NCBI RefSeq assembly: GCF_000224145.3
Contig: NC_020166.2
Span: forward strand, 8,270,050 to 8,334,049
Length of the DNA stretch: 64,000 nucleotides
Direction: 5' to 3'
DNA from: Ciona intestinalis
Taxonomy: Eukaryota > Chordata > Ascidiacea > Phlebobranchia > Cionidae
Shown here: piece by piece, positions 12,901 through 27,900 of the stretch
Position numbering within the stretch: position 1 is the first letter of the stretch
Layout of the letters: the number at the start of each line of letters is the position of its first letter
Position numbers and translations under genes: made by a program
Notes under the pieces: model-generated
Seen by the model: the letters and a program-made list of their open reading frames with translations, nothing else
The model's database searches: none
Told to the model about the DNA's origin: nothing

Positions 12901-15900
12901 CCAGTTCGTTGGTTGCGATTCGTCACTTTATTGTCATACCGGCACCTCTGCGTCCATCGGCCCGAGTGCCAGCGCCAGCGGCCCGTTAATAATGCAAACC
13001 TATGTTTATCTTTACTTGGATCGGCGCAATTAGACGACGAGTACTGCGTTGACGAGAAAACGACCTCCGTCTGCAGCGACGCTTTCAATTATGACGTAAC
13101 AATGCCCGACCCTCGCAGTTTGTTTATTAAATCGCGGTCGAAAGCGGATGTTTTGTTGACTCGCGAATCGTGGGTTTCTTTGCCACAAACATGTTTTAAA
13201 TAGCTGAAGAGTGTGCGGAACTCTACTGAACGTCATGAAAAAATTGTTTGAATGATAATGATCAAGATAAATGTGGTTCTTGAAATGTTTTACAATTGTT
13301 ATTCTTTCTTTCTGCCATACGGACTACTGTGTATTTAGATTACCATAAAGAAGCCCAGGGAACATTTCAAGTCCCAACTACGGTAGCAACACATATCGCT
13401 TGGCAAATGCCTTTACGTAACTATATGCGTCGCTATAATCAACTTAAGTACTTTTGAGCCATTCCCATTTTCGCTGCGCCGTATTTAGAAATAGAGAGAT
13501 CCATTTCGGAGTACTGTGTCCTGAACAAACAAACATAGTACCGTCAGCTCTCGGGCCTTCAGTGGTTTGTTTCACTTGGCTCACTGCCAGCAGGCTTCGG
13601 CGCGGTGAGCGGCTGATTAATGAATGCGTTGTGATGAAACGCTGGGGATTATAGGGACTTAGTACGGACACAATCTCCATTTGTTGTGGATTACGACGCA
13701 CCCCGTCGTCGGCTAATCCCCTTTCAGGTCGAAGTATTTGAGGAAAGTAGTAGGACGGATATTTGGAACTGTGGCCATGTTTATTAAGGGCCAATTCCCA
13801 ACCATGGTTTCCGCAACCCATACTCGACTATTAATAGAAAGCCGCAGATTTTTAACGCTGGCAATTTAAGCAAGACCTTAATTGAACCCGGCCCTAATCT
13901 TAACCTTTGCATTATGTTGTACTGTAATCCGCTACCATGCCGATCTTTAACCTTTTAAAGGCCAGCTGGATAATATCGGCTTTTGTCGCTGTTCGGAATT
14001 TATCCTCCGGTCGTGACTTAACTAGTGAGAATTCGTACAGGTCGATGCGTATCCACTGAGCCGTGTTATGGCGGAAATACCGTATTGACTTTCGGCGGCG
14101 ACGAAGTATAGGTCGCCACACCGTAACTCTTCGGTGCTTTCAAGTACGCCAATTGTATACTGTTACCATGTATGCGCCCGTTGAGTGCCCTCGAATAAGC
14201 CTGTCAGCGCACTTTGCTGTGAGATGCCATCATGAGCAGTAAAAACAAAGCGCCGTGTTGCTCTGACGAGTGGTTATTTTGCTTAGTAGTTAAAGCTTCC
14301 GTGGTCGAGTGGCATTTTGATGATGAAAGAATGAATGATGCGTCACAGGCCTATATGTAATAAACCGGCCCCCTTCTGCGAGGAGCGATTACGCTGACAA
14401 AAGTGGCATTAGTATATTGAGCATCTTGCCAGAGAATCCGGACACCTGGGACAGATTTCGGTTGCGCTTGCTGCTGAGCTTGTGTGACGTCTCCTGGGTA
14501 TTGCTCTCTCATCATTGTGTTTGCTCCTCCTGGCTTTCTCTTCTTTATCGCAGCGCCGCGCCCTATCATTTCCTCTGTTTGCCCGCCTGATTCACATCGC
14601 TTCGTCGTGGATTAAGTGGCCGTGTAACGAGAGCGGCGCGAGTACGAGTGTGCGGATCGAATTCTAGAGGCCTGTTGACACAATAGAAGCTCTCACGCAG
14701 CCCGTAAAAGCCGCTGCTATATTTACAGTGGGATCTGTACCGGGTGCCCTGCCACCCCTTTACGAACGCTGGGCGCCTCTATAAAGCAATCGTAAATCTG
14801 GAGTCCGGCCTTTTGTGACGAGAAGCGACAGACAATGCCCGATAAAGGTTCTCATTGTGGCGAACGGCGTGACGTGCGACTTGCCCGCGGACAGAAAATT
14901 AATCCTATGAACTGTAACCGAGATTGATCGAATAACAGTGCTCTACAAAATCGTTTCGAGCGACCAAAAATAACATCGTCGCCTGTTTTAAATTGAGTTC
15001 GAAAACCGCATTTGCGGCTTAGCACCATGGTTTAAACTTCGCTGATACTTGGCATTGGTTTGAGCGATAAATCCGGTGTCAACTCAAAACACTGGTTCAA
15101 TTGAGCCCCTGTCTCATAAGGCCGGTATTTGTACGCCCATCAAAGTTAAGTCCTAGGGGAAATCTAAAAGGATTCAATTCATAGCAATTGCTTTGAACGG
15201 CGCAGTCGGCAGCCAAGTCACACCATTCATTATCGGCATGCTGTGCTCATTAATGCACCTATGGACTGGCTGAGCTGATGCGTTAATTCGTCGCAGACAG
15301 CAGTTTCGAGCATGTTTGTGGCATCTGCGTACACCGCAGTTCACTTACCGTGCACACCTTGCCAGTCTGCGGGCGAACCAAGATTGTCGCCGTATAAGGA
15401 ACAACGGCTGCCGGTAAACATGTCCCTTGGCTCGGATAAAAACGTGCGTGTTTGGATAAATCGAGACCAGAACCCGTTGTGACAACACAGATCTTATGCG
15501 CGTAGAAACTGCTCCGCGGACGCCAACTTTTAATTAGCGTTCGCGCCAGAAAAGTGTTTATCACGATTTGCTAGAGTAAACAGACATGCTGCTTCAGAGA
15601 AGCGTTCGGTCACTGTACACGTTAATGATCTAGTACGCGCAGCACGTTTTACAAACGTTAATTACCTTCTGTTAGTAAATGTTTGGTTTTGGGCTGGGAG
15701 TTGGTTGGTTTACATTCTCTCTCTGCGTTGTATTTCCCCTGGCTCTAACGACCGCTATGTTGTGAAGAATTTATCATGGCAGACGTGACTGGGTCGGTTC
15801 ACTCCGGTTGAAACCAGTATTAAGTGACTGGAAAGGTCGATGGCATGTTTGGTGGAGCGCCAAGAGGGCGGCCTCTTGCGAAATTAGACTTAGTAGCTCC

Positions 15901-18900
15901 GTGTCTTTTGCTGCCAGCGCTTTTTTCGTGCGGTTTTGGGTGATGGCTTCACTCAAACCGTAAACACGACACCCGGAACCCTTTTAAAGCGCCTTTACGG
16001 TAATTGGGCACGCGTTTATGCTATAAATCGTATCACCGCTCATTAGATACGCTTCACCCTTAACTGAAAGGTCCCGGCCCGACGCCGAAGCAAACAGTGA
16101 ACGTGCTCGACGTAAACTGGATTAGACCGGCTTAAACGGGTTACAGGTAATCCGATTTACTGTTTATTTTTCGCGCCCAAAACAGAACGTTTTAAGAAGA
16201 AACACTGCGGCGGCGCAACGCTGTAACGCCGCTTACTCGGTAACTAAGCGCTACTTTGCCCAGTCCCGCTTAAACAGCAATGTTAAAGGCGTCAAGCAAA
16301 CAATACATCGTCATAGCGGAAGGTCGGCCCTCCAAATCGATCGGTTCGCATGCTATTTGAATTGTAGCGGCACCATTACCACGATAGTGCCGGTTCGTGC
16401 CATCGATCGATTGAGTTTTGCTTTAGTAAGGCAGCGCCTCATGTACTCGTTTTAGGTTCTTCGCGCGAGAAAAACGCTCACGAGTCATTGGTTTTCTGCT
16501 TCGTTGTTACACTAGTGATGACTGCGATCAATAGATCGTTGCAATGAAGTAAAATCGTTGCGGCTCTACTCATTAGTTACAACAACTTTACCGTACATTA
16601 TGTTTGGCTTATATTTTATATTCTTCTGTGTAATAATAAAACTATTATTCTACGCAGGATACCAAGAGTTTATCAAAGGAGGAAAACCGTTCAAAGACTT
16701 CAGCCAATATACCAAGCCCTTGCCACGAGGCCAACACAAAACTCCCGTCCCCAAAAACTGCGACTTCCCCGGGAAATGCGACTCTGATTCCCGCCACGTT
16801 CGAAACGAAGCCCGGCATGAAAGCCAGCGACCGTTTCGCCGCCTCTTCCGCCACCGTTTCCCCGCCTGTTTTCGCACCGTCCAGTATTTTCGCCACGTCA
16901 ATAGCAAAGTTCGGCGACACGCATACTTCGCCTGTCTGGTCATCGGGCAGCGGTAACAGCCACGCTGAAGAATCAAGAAAGAAACCTCAAACTTCACAAC
17001 GGTCTGTGGGAACGTTGACACTAACAGCAGATGTTGGCGTTATGACAGAGCCAGACGCCCTGGGTCCGTGTGAGCCAGGCACAAGTGTACACTTGGACGG
17101 AATAGTATGGCACGAAACAGACACAGGTAAGCCTGCCTTAATAAGTAAAACATAGTAATTTGTTAACCTTTTGGCCTATTACCATCAGTATAGAGTGACA
17201 CCATATGCCCAACATATTTTGGAAATGTAAAAAATCAATGGCTTTATAGACATAGTCGCCCAGCATGCCCAGTATTGTATTGCCCCAGCTTTTATACGAA
17301 GCTGAAAACGAAGAAACGCCCCTTCCTTTATTAAAGCGGTTGAATTGAATTGAATCCAATCGGCTTTAACAAATCTCCAAGTCATCCGTCTTTCTTGAGA
17401 TGTGACCGAGCAAATCTCCTTCGCGTTAAATTACTATGACTAATAGGTGGGCTTAGGTGTGGACAGTGCGCAAACAGCCGCTCGTTTTAGCCAATATTTG
17501 TCCGAACCAAGACAGAGTAGCTGTCCAGGGGGCATCGGACGTTCAAATATTTTTCCCCGACCCAGCAGCGGGAAGTCGCCGCCGGCTACGGTCAAAGGTC
17601 TCGATGTGTTTACGATCGCATCAGATACCAATAATGTCAGCTTATGGGATTCGTCTGAAATGACAGTGCGCGACCGAGTGTAATTACCGTTGTTCCGCAC
17701 TTTTGCATGGCAGGTGTTCCAAAAGTATTTCGTAATTAATTCATCCGCACTTATAGGAGATTAAACTTAGACGAGCAACGCTCAATTATATTCAAACGAA
17801 ATTCATGTTTAAGCAAACTACCAAAGCTGCGACTAATTGTACGTCAAACCCAACTGTACGAAGTAGCGTACAAATACAATTATGTTATAAGACGAGAGAA
17901 CTGAAGAAATAACAAATCGATTTTCAAAGCACGAACAAAACCCGTTTTCACGCGATTCGTTTTCGTTGCGGTTGCGAAACCTCTATAGCTAGCGTTGTGT
18001 TTAGATAAGGCGACCTCGCTCTCAAGGTCTGGTCCGCCAGCCTCGACTTCGGTTACATGTTCTGCGAAATTTGGCAGCGAGATCAGGCCAACAGCAATCT
18101 GGGCTTGTCGGATTGGTCGCGCTCTTTGTGAGGATTGGGCTTCATGTTTCTTCATGAAGTCGCCGCACCGACCATAATATGCGCCGAAACTGGGGCGGCA
18201 GGGCATGCAAGCCCTTCATAGGATTTTGTGCACTACTTTAAGCAGTAAAACTTAAAATCAATGAGTTAGATTTGTTACATACTGAATGTGCGACTAGAAT
18301 TTCCCCTGCTTGTGATTATGTTACTAGATATGTAGCGTGCCGCAATATGACCGCATAGTTTTTATATTTATCGGGTTGACCCGACACTGTGTGTGTGTCA
18401 ACGTCAGCAAAATAAACATCTATCCACTTGACTTGGCTTCAAGAGTTGGGCGACGCCCGAGTTGGCTTAATGACGGTAACGGCTGTAGTAGCCAGGCTTA
18501 TTCAACAACGCCCGAGCTCGTTATCGCTCGCGGTTTTCGCTGAACAGTCTCCCATTGAACAGGCATTGTCATGAAAAAGACCAGCGCTTTCGGCCGTGCT
18601 CGTTAAAGCGCCCCATTCGTCAACTGAGTAAATCACCACAGCAAATCGGTTTCATTCTCCACCGTGGTTGTTGCCTAACAGGATTCCAGCGAAGCTTGGT
18701 GGCACGGAAAGCACTCGCCGTGTTCTTTTCGGGCCAAGACCCAGCTATTTCCGACGCCTGTGCTTTCAGGCAAACAAAGCAACACCGCGAAAGTGGGTCT
18801 CACAGACGCAACTCGCCTCCCACGGAATTAGAAGTCAAGCCGCGTGAACCTGCCCCCAATACCAAACTTATTCGAGTGCAGCCAGTCGTCAAGTTACGGG

Positions 18901-21900
18901 CCGCGGCCAACTAACGCGTAACAAACAACTCGACCTAAGAGGCCTCAGGCGGTCAGGTTAAAGCGCGGATCGACTTGACAATTTCGAAGCAACCATATCT
19001 CTTAGTTGGGCACGCTGCCAAACCTACGCCTCTTAATTCGATGGAATGTGTTTAAACAGTCGTTCGCTGCGCTAACTTCTGAAGCAGCTTTACGTTTATC
19101 GATCAACTAATCCCCTACGTCCGCGCAACAGTGTAATAATATTTACCTTCTCCCTACAGATTGATTGTGTGGAAAACGAGAATTCCAATTCGTGTTAGGT
19201 TAAATTAAAGCAGTCAGCTGTTTTTCTGTAACGCTACAGCATTATAACTGCCGTGTTCTCGGTCATTTTCCTTTTTTGGCATAACAATCTATTATATTAA
19301 ATCTTAAAACCGTTATCTTTACCCAGTGCTGCCATTATTTTTCAGGCGTACTCGTAGTGAACGTGACCTGGCGAAACCGCACCTATATGGGAACACTGCT
19401 AGACGCAACGAAGCACGACTGGGCCCCTCCTAGGTAAGATTGACAGCTAAGTTTACACTGTGACCCGATACGTGAAATTCGGTCATTACGGCAGAAGTGT
19501 CATCTGTATACCAACCAAAGCAACTGATTCGTTCCATCTATTACTTCGTCTATAATTATGTGTGCACTATAAAGATATAAGGCATTATTTACCTGCCACT
19601 TAACGGGGATTTATAGTGTTTTATATAAAGTACTTTTATATAGTAGGCCAGTAGGGGGAGTAAGATGGAACACCTTTTTTATGTTTTTCGTTCAATTTAG
19701 TAGTAAACAAAGAACATTCAAAGATTTATAAAACCGAATCCTAACGACTCCCATAGACGTTGTTAATTGTTTAAAACACGATCAGGATATTAGGATATTA
19801 TGTGCTAAAGGTGTCCCGTCTTCCCCCCACCCTACATGACAGTATTTTCTCCCTATGCGTTCAACTGCTCCGCATTTCGCTTATGTCCCTGCCAAGTCTC
19901 AACCCCCCACCATTAACGTAGCCGTGCTAGTTGCAGCTAATTGCGTTTATTTGTCCGGTCGCTGTCAGATAAGCTTGATCTGCGCCCGGGCAAGTTATAA
20001 TCCCCCCGGCCCACTCTCTCGGCCTTCGTAAGCTACTGAATATATACACGCATACGCCGAGTGTTGTTACTAGATCCTATCCGAGATAAAGTCGTTCGCG
20101 CGGCCGGCTCAGAGCAGTGGTGCGGGACGACCCGGAACAGCTCGCGCGAAATTGATCTTCGTTCGTTGACGTCGATTTTCGTGGTCGTACGCTCGATAGA
20201 TCAAAGTCTGCCGCCCCTACTTTACCTCTTGCGATTTTCTTGCTTGGAAATTAACGTATGTTCGGCTAGTTAAGTCCTTGCGTAATAAAACTGCTTTCTT
20301 GTATTTTGTAAATGACCTTGCGTTTTTTTATCCGTATGTCTGTTCAGTGCAGTTTTGTATAAAAGATTTATATATCAAAAATAACGTTAATCAATAAGTA
20401 ACACTAGTAATTAACTGGTGTAATTCGATGTCTTGACCTTTTGAGTGTGATTACAGACAGGTAGTATAAGTCGTTTCTCTCCTGCTGACTTTCCACAAAA
20501 ACAGCTTATTTTCGTTCAAATTCCGCGGCTGCGTCGCCCAATTTCTGTCACCGCGTTTCACGCCGTTTCGACAGCTCGCCTCCGAGCGACAAAACGAGAG
20601 AGGCAAAGAAAAAAAGGCAACTCCACTTCCCAGCCACTGCTGGCACGAACTGCTTAACCTCATTATAGAGTTGCCGACTGATTCCTCGTCTCCCGACCCT
20701 CGATCAAAGCGCACTCGAAATAGTAGAAATCCCTGCGCCGCATCCTTGCCAGACCACACACTGGTTGATTTCGGTTGCCGCCGACTTGTATTGCTTTTAA
20801 CCAACACGGCCACGAGTGTTTTCAATTTGAACTGGCGTCTCGTCGGCCACCTGTACTACCACGAACACATTTTCATTACTGCAACAACATCTAATCCCAC
20901 TTCGCCACTCCCAGGTTTTCAGATTCCGATCTTGACATCGAACTTCGTGGTAAGAACGGGAGACCGAAACGTCAGCGGGGAACCACCGGCGATTCTACGT
21001 CATCAAGAAAAGGTCGTAGTCGTGGAAACCAGGCACTTGCTGATGACGTCAAAGGAAGTCCGTCTACCGCCGCCAAGCGGCGCGGAAAGGTAACCAAAAA
21101 TAAATTGATTCAAATCCTTCGAACACAGTAACAAGTTCAAATTAATAAACATCAAATATAAGAGGATTAACAGCAAAACGACAGTCGTTAAAACATACTT
21201 CTGGGTAAAAACAACTACTTGAGTTAAAATGTCAAATAAACCGTGGCTGCTAAACCAACTAAAGATAACGATCTTTCATCGATTCGTAGATTTTATTTGA
21301 TTTTGAACAATCCATGATTTAAACACTGTAGTCCTAGATACAAAGTCGTATACATTTTCTATTCAATGCTGTGTTTTATGTCGCCAGTGTTCGACCGTAT
21401 CCGGTGCGTTAATGTCAATATAATTATAAGTGAAAAATTGCGGCAGTTGGGTGGGGAGATTAAAACGCGCTTTATTATTGTGAAAATGTCGCGCAGTGGC
21501 AGCCGGATTAAATCGAACAAAAAAACGATCTGCCTCAGACAGCTCGTTTCTGAAACGTAATTGGAAGTACGCCTGTGGCTGGCTGCAAAGCAATAATCGA
21601 TAAAACACTGATGCCTTGGCCCGCTCTCCGCACTCAGCCGCTATAAGTGGCTTTTTAATCTGCTCCGACACGTCCGAGCGTTCTCTAGCGATTGAAAAGC
21701 AAGCGAACCACGCGCGCAAGCCTTAACTAACGATGACAGCAGAAACATAGTCTCTTAGGCTACATTTTACGTAATTGCTCCGCGGCACGACCTTAATCTG
21801 TTTGGACGCATAACCGCCACGTCAGAACCGTTTTAAGTGTCACTGTCTGCCTACGCTAAACCCAAACGCATTAGCTCTTTGGTCTGTACTTCGTCTTCAA

Positions 21901-24900
21901 GTCGAAATCACGGTTTTTGTCAAGTGTCGTTTAACAGTACAAATAGTTAACGAAATTCGCACACACTTGACATTGGTTGGATGAAAACACAATTCCTTCA
22001 GAATAAACTACACTGGACGTTAGGTTGACTGAAAAAAACAAACCATTTCTTTATAAATAAATTATTAGATTTTTTGCAAAATTTGTTTTATTTTCTTAAC
22101 CTAAAATATTTCCTTTTTTCTGATCAGTAATTTATTTTTCTTTAGAATTCCGAATCGGAATCATTAAACGATGACGTCAGCACATCGCGTTCGGCGTCGA
22201 AACGTGCGCGTGTGGTGCCCTCTCGCGGTGCAAGTAATAGCAGCGTGCAACAAGACAGAGGGACCAACGGTTCAAACGGTAAGAAAAACTTTGAAATTAA
22301 AATATTATTTAAAAAATTTAATTGCATTTGAGCACAACTTCTTTTATTTTGTCGTTTACCAATATTTAAAATTAAAAAAAGTATTAATAATTTTTAAATT
22401 AAATTTGTAAAATTAATTTTAAATTTTGTAAAAAAAAAGGTTAGTTTTAAATTTAAAATACTAATTTAACTCCTAAGACTCTGCCGGAGGTGTATGAAAC
22501 AGAACACCCATGTTATTAAAACGACTGTCCTTGCCCTGCCATGTGAGGATTCATTAGTTGCATTTATTCATATGCAAACTAATATTCATAAAATTAGTTT
22601 AAAATAGTAGTTAAATACATGTAAAGTTACAGACCAGCATGTTTACTGTATCAGATCATCAGTAGGGTGGGGAAAAATGGGACACCTTTTTTATTCTATT
22701 TTCGTCTCATTTAGTAGCAAACAAAAACACTCAAAGAATTATAAACCATTTCCTCTCGACTTCCATAGACGTTGTTAATTGTTTAAAACACGATCAAGAT
22801 ATTTGGATATTATGTGCTAAAGGTGTCCCATCTTTCCCCAACCCTATGCTTTATAACTAAACTAAATGTTGTTTATTGTACAGGAAGTGAATCTTCTACC
22901 TGTTCATCACCAGTCTTTATTGATTGCCCTCACCCGAAATGTAATAAAAGATATAAGTAAGTAATAAACTCTTAAACTTTTCTTAAATGCTTTACTAAAT
23001 AATGTCTATTTTGTTGTGTTTGATAACAAAAGCATTTATTCAATTTTTGTTAATTTTTTTATTGATAAATTCTTTTAAATTTAATTTATAGACACAGTTA
23101 AAATGTTTGTTATGTAAAAATAAGGTATATAAAAGTACATATTTATTTTGTGGTTGCTTTTTGAGTATTATTTTTAATACATTCTTCTGCATTGAATTTG
23201 AAGACACTGTTAAAATGTTTGTTCTGTGAAAAAATATATAAAAGTACATATTTATGTTTGGTTGCTTTTGTAATCACATTTCATCCCCCAGACACATCAA
23301 TGGATTGAAATACCATCAAGCACACGCTCACCTCGACTTTGAAAACGTGAAGGAAGAATCCGAGATGAAGGAAGATGCGGAAACAAAGGACAGTGAAGCG
23401 GGATCAACTGTTTCTTCTCGGGAGGACACAGAGTCAAAAACCTCGGACTCGGAAGCGGCCTCAAAAGAACCAACAACAAAACCTTCATCTTCTATCGTCG
23501 ACGTTGCCATGGAAACACCGCTTACTGACTCTGTGGCCCCATCTGGTGACCAAACTAAAGTTACATTTATGACAATTGACGCTGCAGTTAACGAAATCGA
23601 GCGAGCGAATATAGAAGCAGGGGCTGTGTCATGCCAGGAACCATTCAAGTTCCCAAGCGAAGTTATCCCACAAATAGTTCCTGTACCTGCTGACCCCCTC
23701 CCAACCACCCACGTTATACCACCCAACACAACTACAACTTCTGTACCAAGCGAGTTAAATCAATCTAACGTATCAAGCTTGTCCACCACTTCACTCAGTA
23801 CTTCATATGCTGATAGTATGCAGAACAATGTATCTAAACCAAGTAAGTACAAATACCATCACCATAACAATTTTTTTGAAACCTGGGTGCTCTTTACACA
23901 ATATATCATTTGGAAAGGATAACTCGCATGATTGGAAAATGACAGTCGTTTGACGGGACACCTTTAGCGTGTATTATCTAAATATCTTAAGTTTTACACA
24001 ATTAACAACGGTGTATGGGAGTAATGCATATGCGGTTTTATAATTCTTTGGAAGTTCTTTGTTTACTACCAAATGGAAAAAAATAGAAAGAAAAGTTGTC
24101 CCATTTTCCCCACAGTACTATTTAACTATTTTAATTTAGGTGCACAGCTGTATCCCGTTGTTCCCCCATCCATACCCCAACCTCAAGAGCCTGGTGCAGG
24201 GGATAGTGAAATTGCTCTTGCAGTTAAAGCCTTGCTTCAAACCCAGGATTCCCAGGATGATCTACCAGGCTTAACAGCTCCATACAGCCAGGATTCTCCC
24301 CCTCCAACTCTATCCCTTGTCTCCAGGTCTGCCCCAACTGCAATGCAAAACCACATGGAGACTACACAGAGTTTTTCAAGCGCATACCCCCGTCAGCCTT
24401 CCTCAGTATACCCAGGAACCGCTATGTACCCCAGGTCACCAGCTTCGGACGAAGTCCCGATTTCTTCTCAGAGCTTGCGCAGCCACTTGTTGGCCACAAT
24501 GACTACACAAAACGGACATCCATTTGAGTCTGTTACCACACCAGTATCTAATGTCCCTACATCTAGCATGCCTCGGTCTGTACCTCAGAGTGTGCCGCAA
24601 GATACTATAACGAACACTACGTCACCCAGCAGTGTTCAGCTGCCAGGAACTAAGGAACATTTCCTACCCACAGCCCCACCCCACCCAAGCACCCACACGG
24701 GTAACAAAATGGCTAAAGGAAAAACAGTCCCAATACCAGTGGACCCCAATCACGGGTTGATGATTTCACCCACTAACCCACACGGAGGATCACCCGGCAA
24801 TCAACCAAACTCTGCCAAGAAAGTGAAAAAAAGTAAAAAGAAACCAGATGGTCGTCCCACTGGTGCATCCGACTGCGAAAGCACGAGGAGCACAGAGGGC

Positions 24901-27900
24901 CCATATTCAGTGAAACAAGAATCGCATTCGAACCAGGACGGTCAAAATGCTCCATCGGGTTTCCCTGCAAACGGGGCAGCAGCAGTACTTAATAACTTGG
25001 CTACATCATACCAAAATGACCAGCAAAAGATACAGCAGACCACTCCAAGGTCGGAACAGGTAACTGGTTCGTCTCAAATGGTCATCAAATCTGAACCCGG
25101 TGTTCGTTTCCCACCTTCACAACATTTCAACCAACACCTTGGAATGTCGATGCAAAACGGGAGAAAACTGCCTGGCATAGTGATGCCTTCTTCCTCTGTG
25201 AGTGGCGGACAGTTCACAAATAACATCACAGTCACCGGTACCTTCCATCCCCACCCTGACCCACACAAACCCCAGACAGCGGTATCCGCCCAGGCGCAAG
25301 ATCGCCAGCGGACAGCTCGTGTCTCACCCTCTCCTTCATCGAGCAACCGCAACAATAACAACAAGTTACCGGGTAAGGAACAAGCTGAAGCCAAGGCCAG
25401 AGTCCCTGCCGTACATCAAGAGCATTCACAACCCACAAACCTAAGTGATATTTCGGCCCCGGATTCTACAATGAACCACCGCCCAAAATACTCAAGTGCC
25501 AAAAGCCCAGCCAACATTACCAGCCAACCAAAGGACAGACAAGCAGAGATTTCCACAATGGGAAAGTTCCAGGATAAAATGATCAGCACAATAGAAAGTG
25601 CTTATGCTGGTTCAAGACCAACTCCAAGAAGCAAGGCCAGCACCCCACAACTGGAGGTGCCGAGACCTGAACCGAACACTGTCCGTTCAAGGCCTTGTAC
25701 ACCGAAAGAACAAAGACCAATGTATGAGGATTCCCGGCCAAAACCTCCAGTGGCAAGTCCTGTCGTGCCCAGACCAAGGCTACCCCTTGATAGTGTTCAA
25801 CCAATACCCAGAGCTCCTGGAAGCCCAAAACTGCCAGTTGATTTACAGCAGTTAAACCAGCGCGGTCCATACTTACAATCAATATATAACTACCCACTGC
25901 AAAATTATGGTTTCGTGGACGGATATCAAGCATTATTGGACCCAGTTGCAGTAAGGTAAGATCCCTATCCTATGTTTTTATTGAGTGTATGAATCATGAA
26001 CAAAATTTTAGGTCACTATTACTAAACATTATGTAAAGTAAGACTTGTAAAATAAAGGTATTTTGTTCAATTCAAATTTCTGTAAAACCATGGAAAATAG
26101 AAGTTTTTTTTTTACTTCGAATTTTTGTAAAACCATGTAAAATATAACCTTTTTGTTCAATTCAATTTTCTGTACTTTTCAGGCAACAGCAGCAATACAT
26201 GGAATACCTCAGTGAGATGCAGAAACAACAGCTGCATCACCTGCAACAACAACAGCACATACAACAAGTACAACAGCAAGCTCATTTTCAACAACAACAA
26301 CAGCAGGCACAACAGGCGCAAATGCAAGCGGAAAAGAAAAACCGAAAACCCCTTGAGCCCCACCCACCCAAGATTGCCCCCAAGGTGGAAGTAGCCCCGA
26401 TTAAACCCACCCCACAAAACCCTGCAACATCCTTGTCAGAAAAAGGGGGTCCATGGGTTGGGGGTCCCCATATGAAGAGGCATTCAACAGGCTCAATTTC
26501 TCCTCTTCAAAATCATGTAAGTAAAAACTGTTAAAATGTGCATGACAGCTCCAATGTATGAGACAGTATAGAGAAATATAAGAAAAAGTGTTTGGGACAT
26601 ATGTATAAGTATGTATAAGACAATGTTCTTTATATGTATCATACAGTATAGAGAAAGTGAAAAAATTCAAAATTGTGTAAGTAAAAAGACATTAAAATAC
26701 AGTATACTCTTATCATTTTTGGGCTTTCTTATTATTAAATTTTTAAAAAGTGTGTAAGACTAAGAAATGTAATGTTATCAATGCTGTGTAACTGACTTTA
26801 TCAAATCCTTTCACAGATCCCTAAAGAAAAGCCCCACGGCCCTCCACAACCCCACCACCCCTCACCCACTGTGCTTCACCCTCGTTATAAATCCCCACAG
26901 CCGAGTTCTCACCCCCAAATCTCGCACACCACCCCAACCCATAACCGTTCCCACTCTGTGACGGTGAACCCCCTTGCTGGGGTGAGTGGGTCACCTTCCT
27001 TACCCCAACCCCACCCACGCTCTGAAATACAAGAGCGGACAAGGCGCTTGGAGCCCCCACCTCGGGATGAAGGCAAGATTCCGATTAGAAAACCTGCAAC
27101 CCCCACTTCTCGTAGCGGCGATGGTAGTCCTGAAAAGGTAAAATAATAAAATATCCATTTTTAAAAACAATATTTAAAACATAAGTGCTGCTGATAAATT
27201 AAATTCCGAATCATCTTTCAGTGCAATAAATTATTTCCAAAAAGGATATTTGAAATTTTTGTTTCGAATTTTCAAAAACAATGAAAGTTTGTTTAACACC
27301 CATGAAAAACTTAACTCTGTACAAAACCCGTTTTAAATTATTTTCCATATCTTTATTTGCTCTCACCTTAAATCGAAATCCAACAATATATTTTTCTCTC
27401 AGATGAAAGATGGCCACCCTGCTTCACTGTATAGATCCCATGTAGAAAGTCCAGGCCACCTACAATACTACGCTGCAGCTCAATACCAACAAGTGTTTGA
27501 TCCATCTAGACCAAGCTACAGACTCCCCTACAGTGTGCATGGCCTTCCACCAGGTTGGTAACTTAAACATTTAAATGTAAAGGACCTTCTAACGCAGAGG
27601 TTCTTAAACTTCGAGACATGTAAGAAGGGGGATGCGAAAAAATAAACATCGAAAAAAAACACACAAAAAAGTGGGCACAAGTGTTTATTTGGATCTTGAA
27701 CAAAAGGTGTACTTTAAAAAGTTAAGAACCCCCGTTCTCGCAATTGGTCTGGCAGTTCTCAAGTTCATAAACAAGTGTTTAATTTAAAAAAACAATCAAT
27801 TTTCAGAACATCTGTTTCCCACTTGTAATACATCTGGCAAGGACAACATATTTCTTCAAAAATACATAGTTCCTTTTTTTGTGAAATCCACTATTTTGTC

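Noticed and set aside
12663..13203. Overlapping 168-aa (+) and 141-aa (-) open frames in the long ZNF intron
   Set aside because: They overlap on opposite strands in GC-richer sequence, have no family resemblance or splice context, and are expected by chance.
20923..21089. Acceptor TTTTCAG at 20922 for ZNF exon 4
   Set aside because: It gives a stop within four codons; the CCCAG acceptor at 20914 keeps the conserved WAPPRF join.
20671..21093. 140-aa plus-strand frame
   Set aside because: Its 3' half covers ZNF exon 4 (20915-21089) in the wrong frame; the conserved frame reads [20 protein letters not shown].
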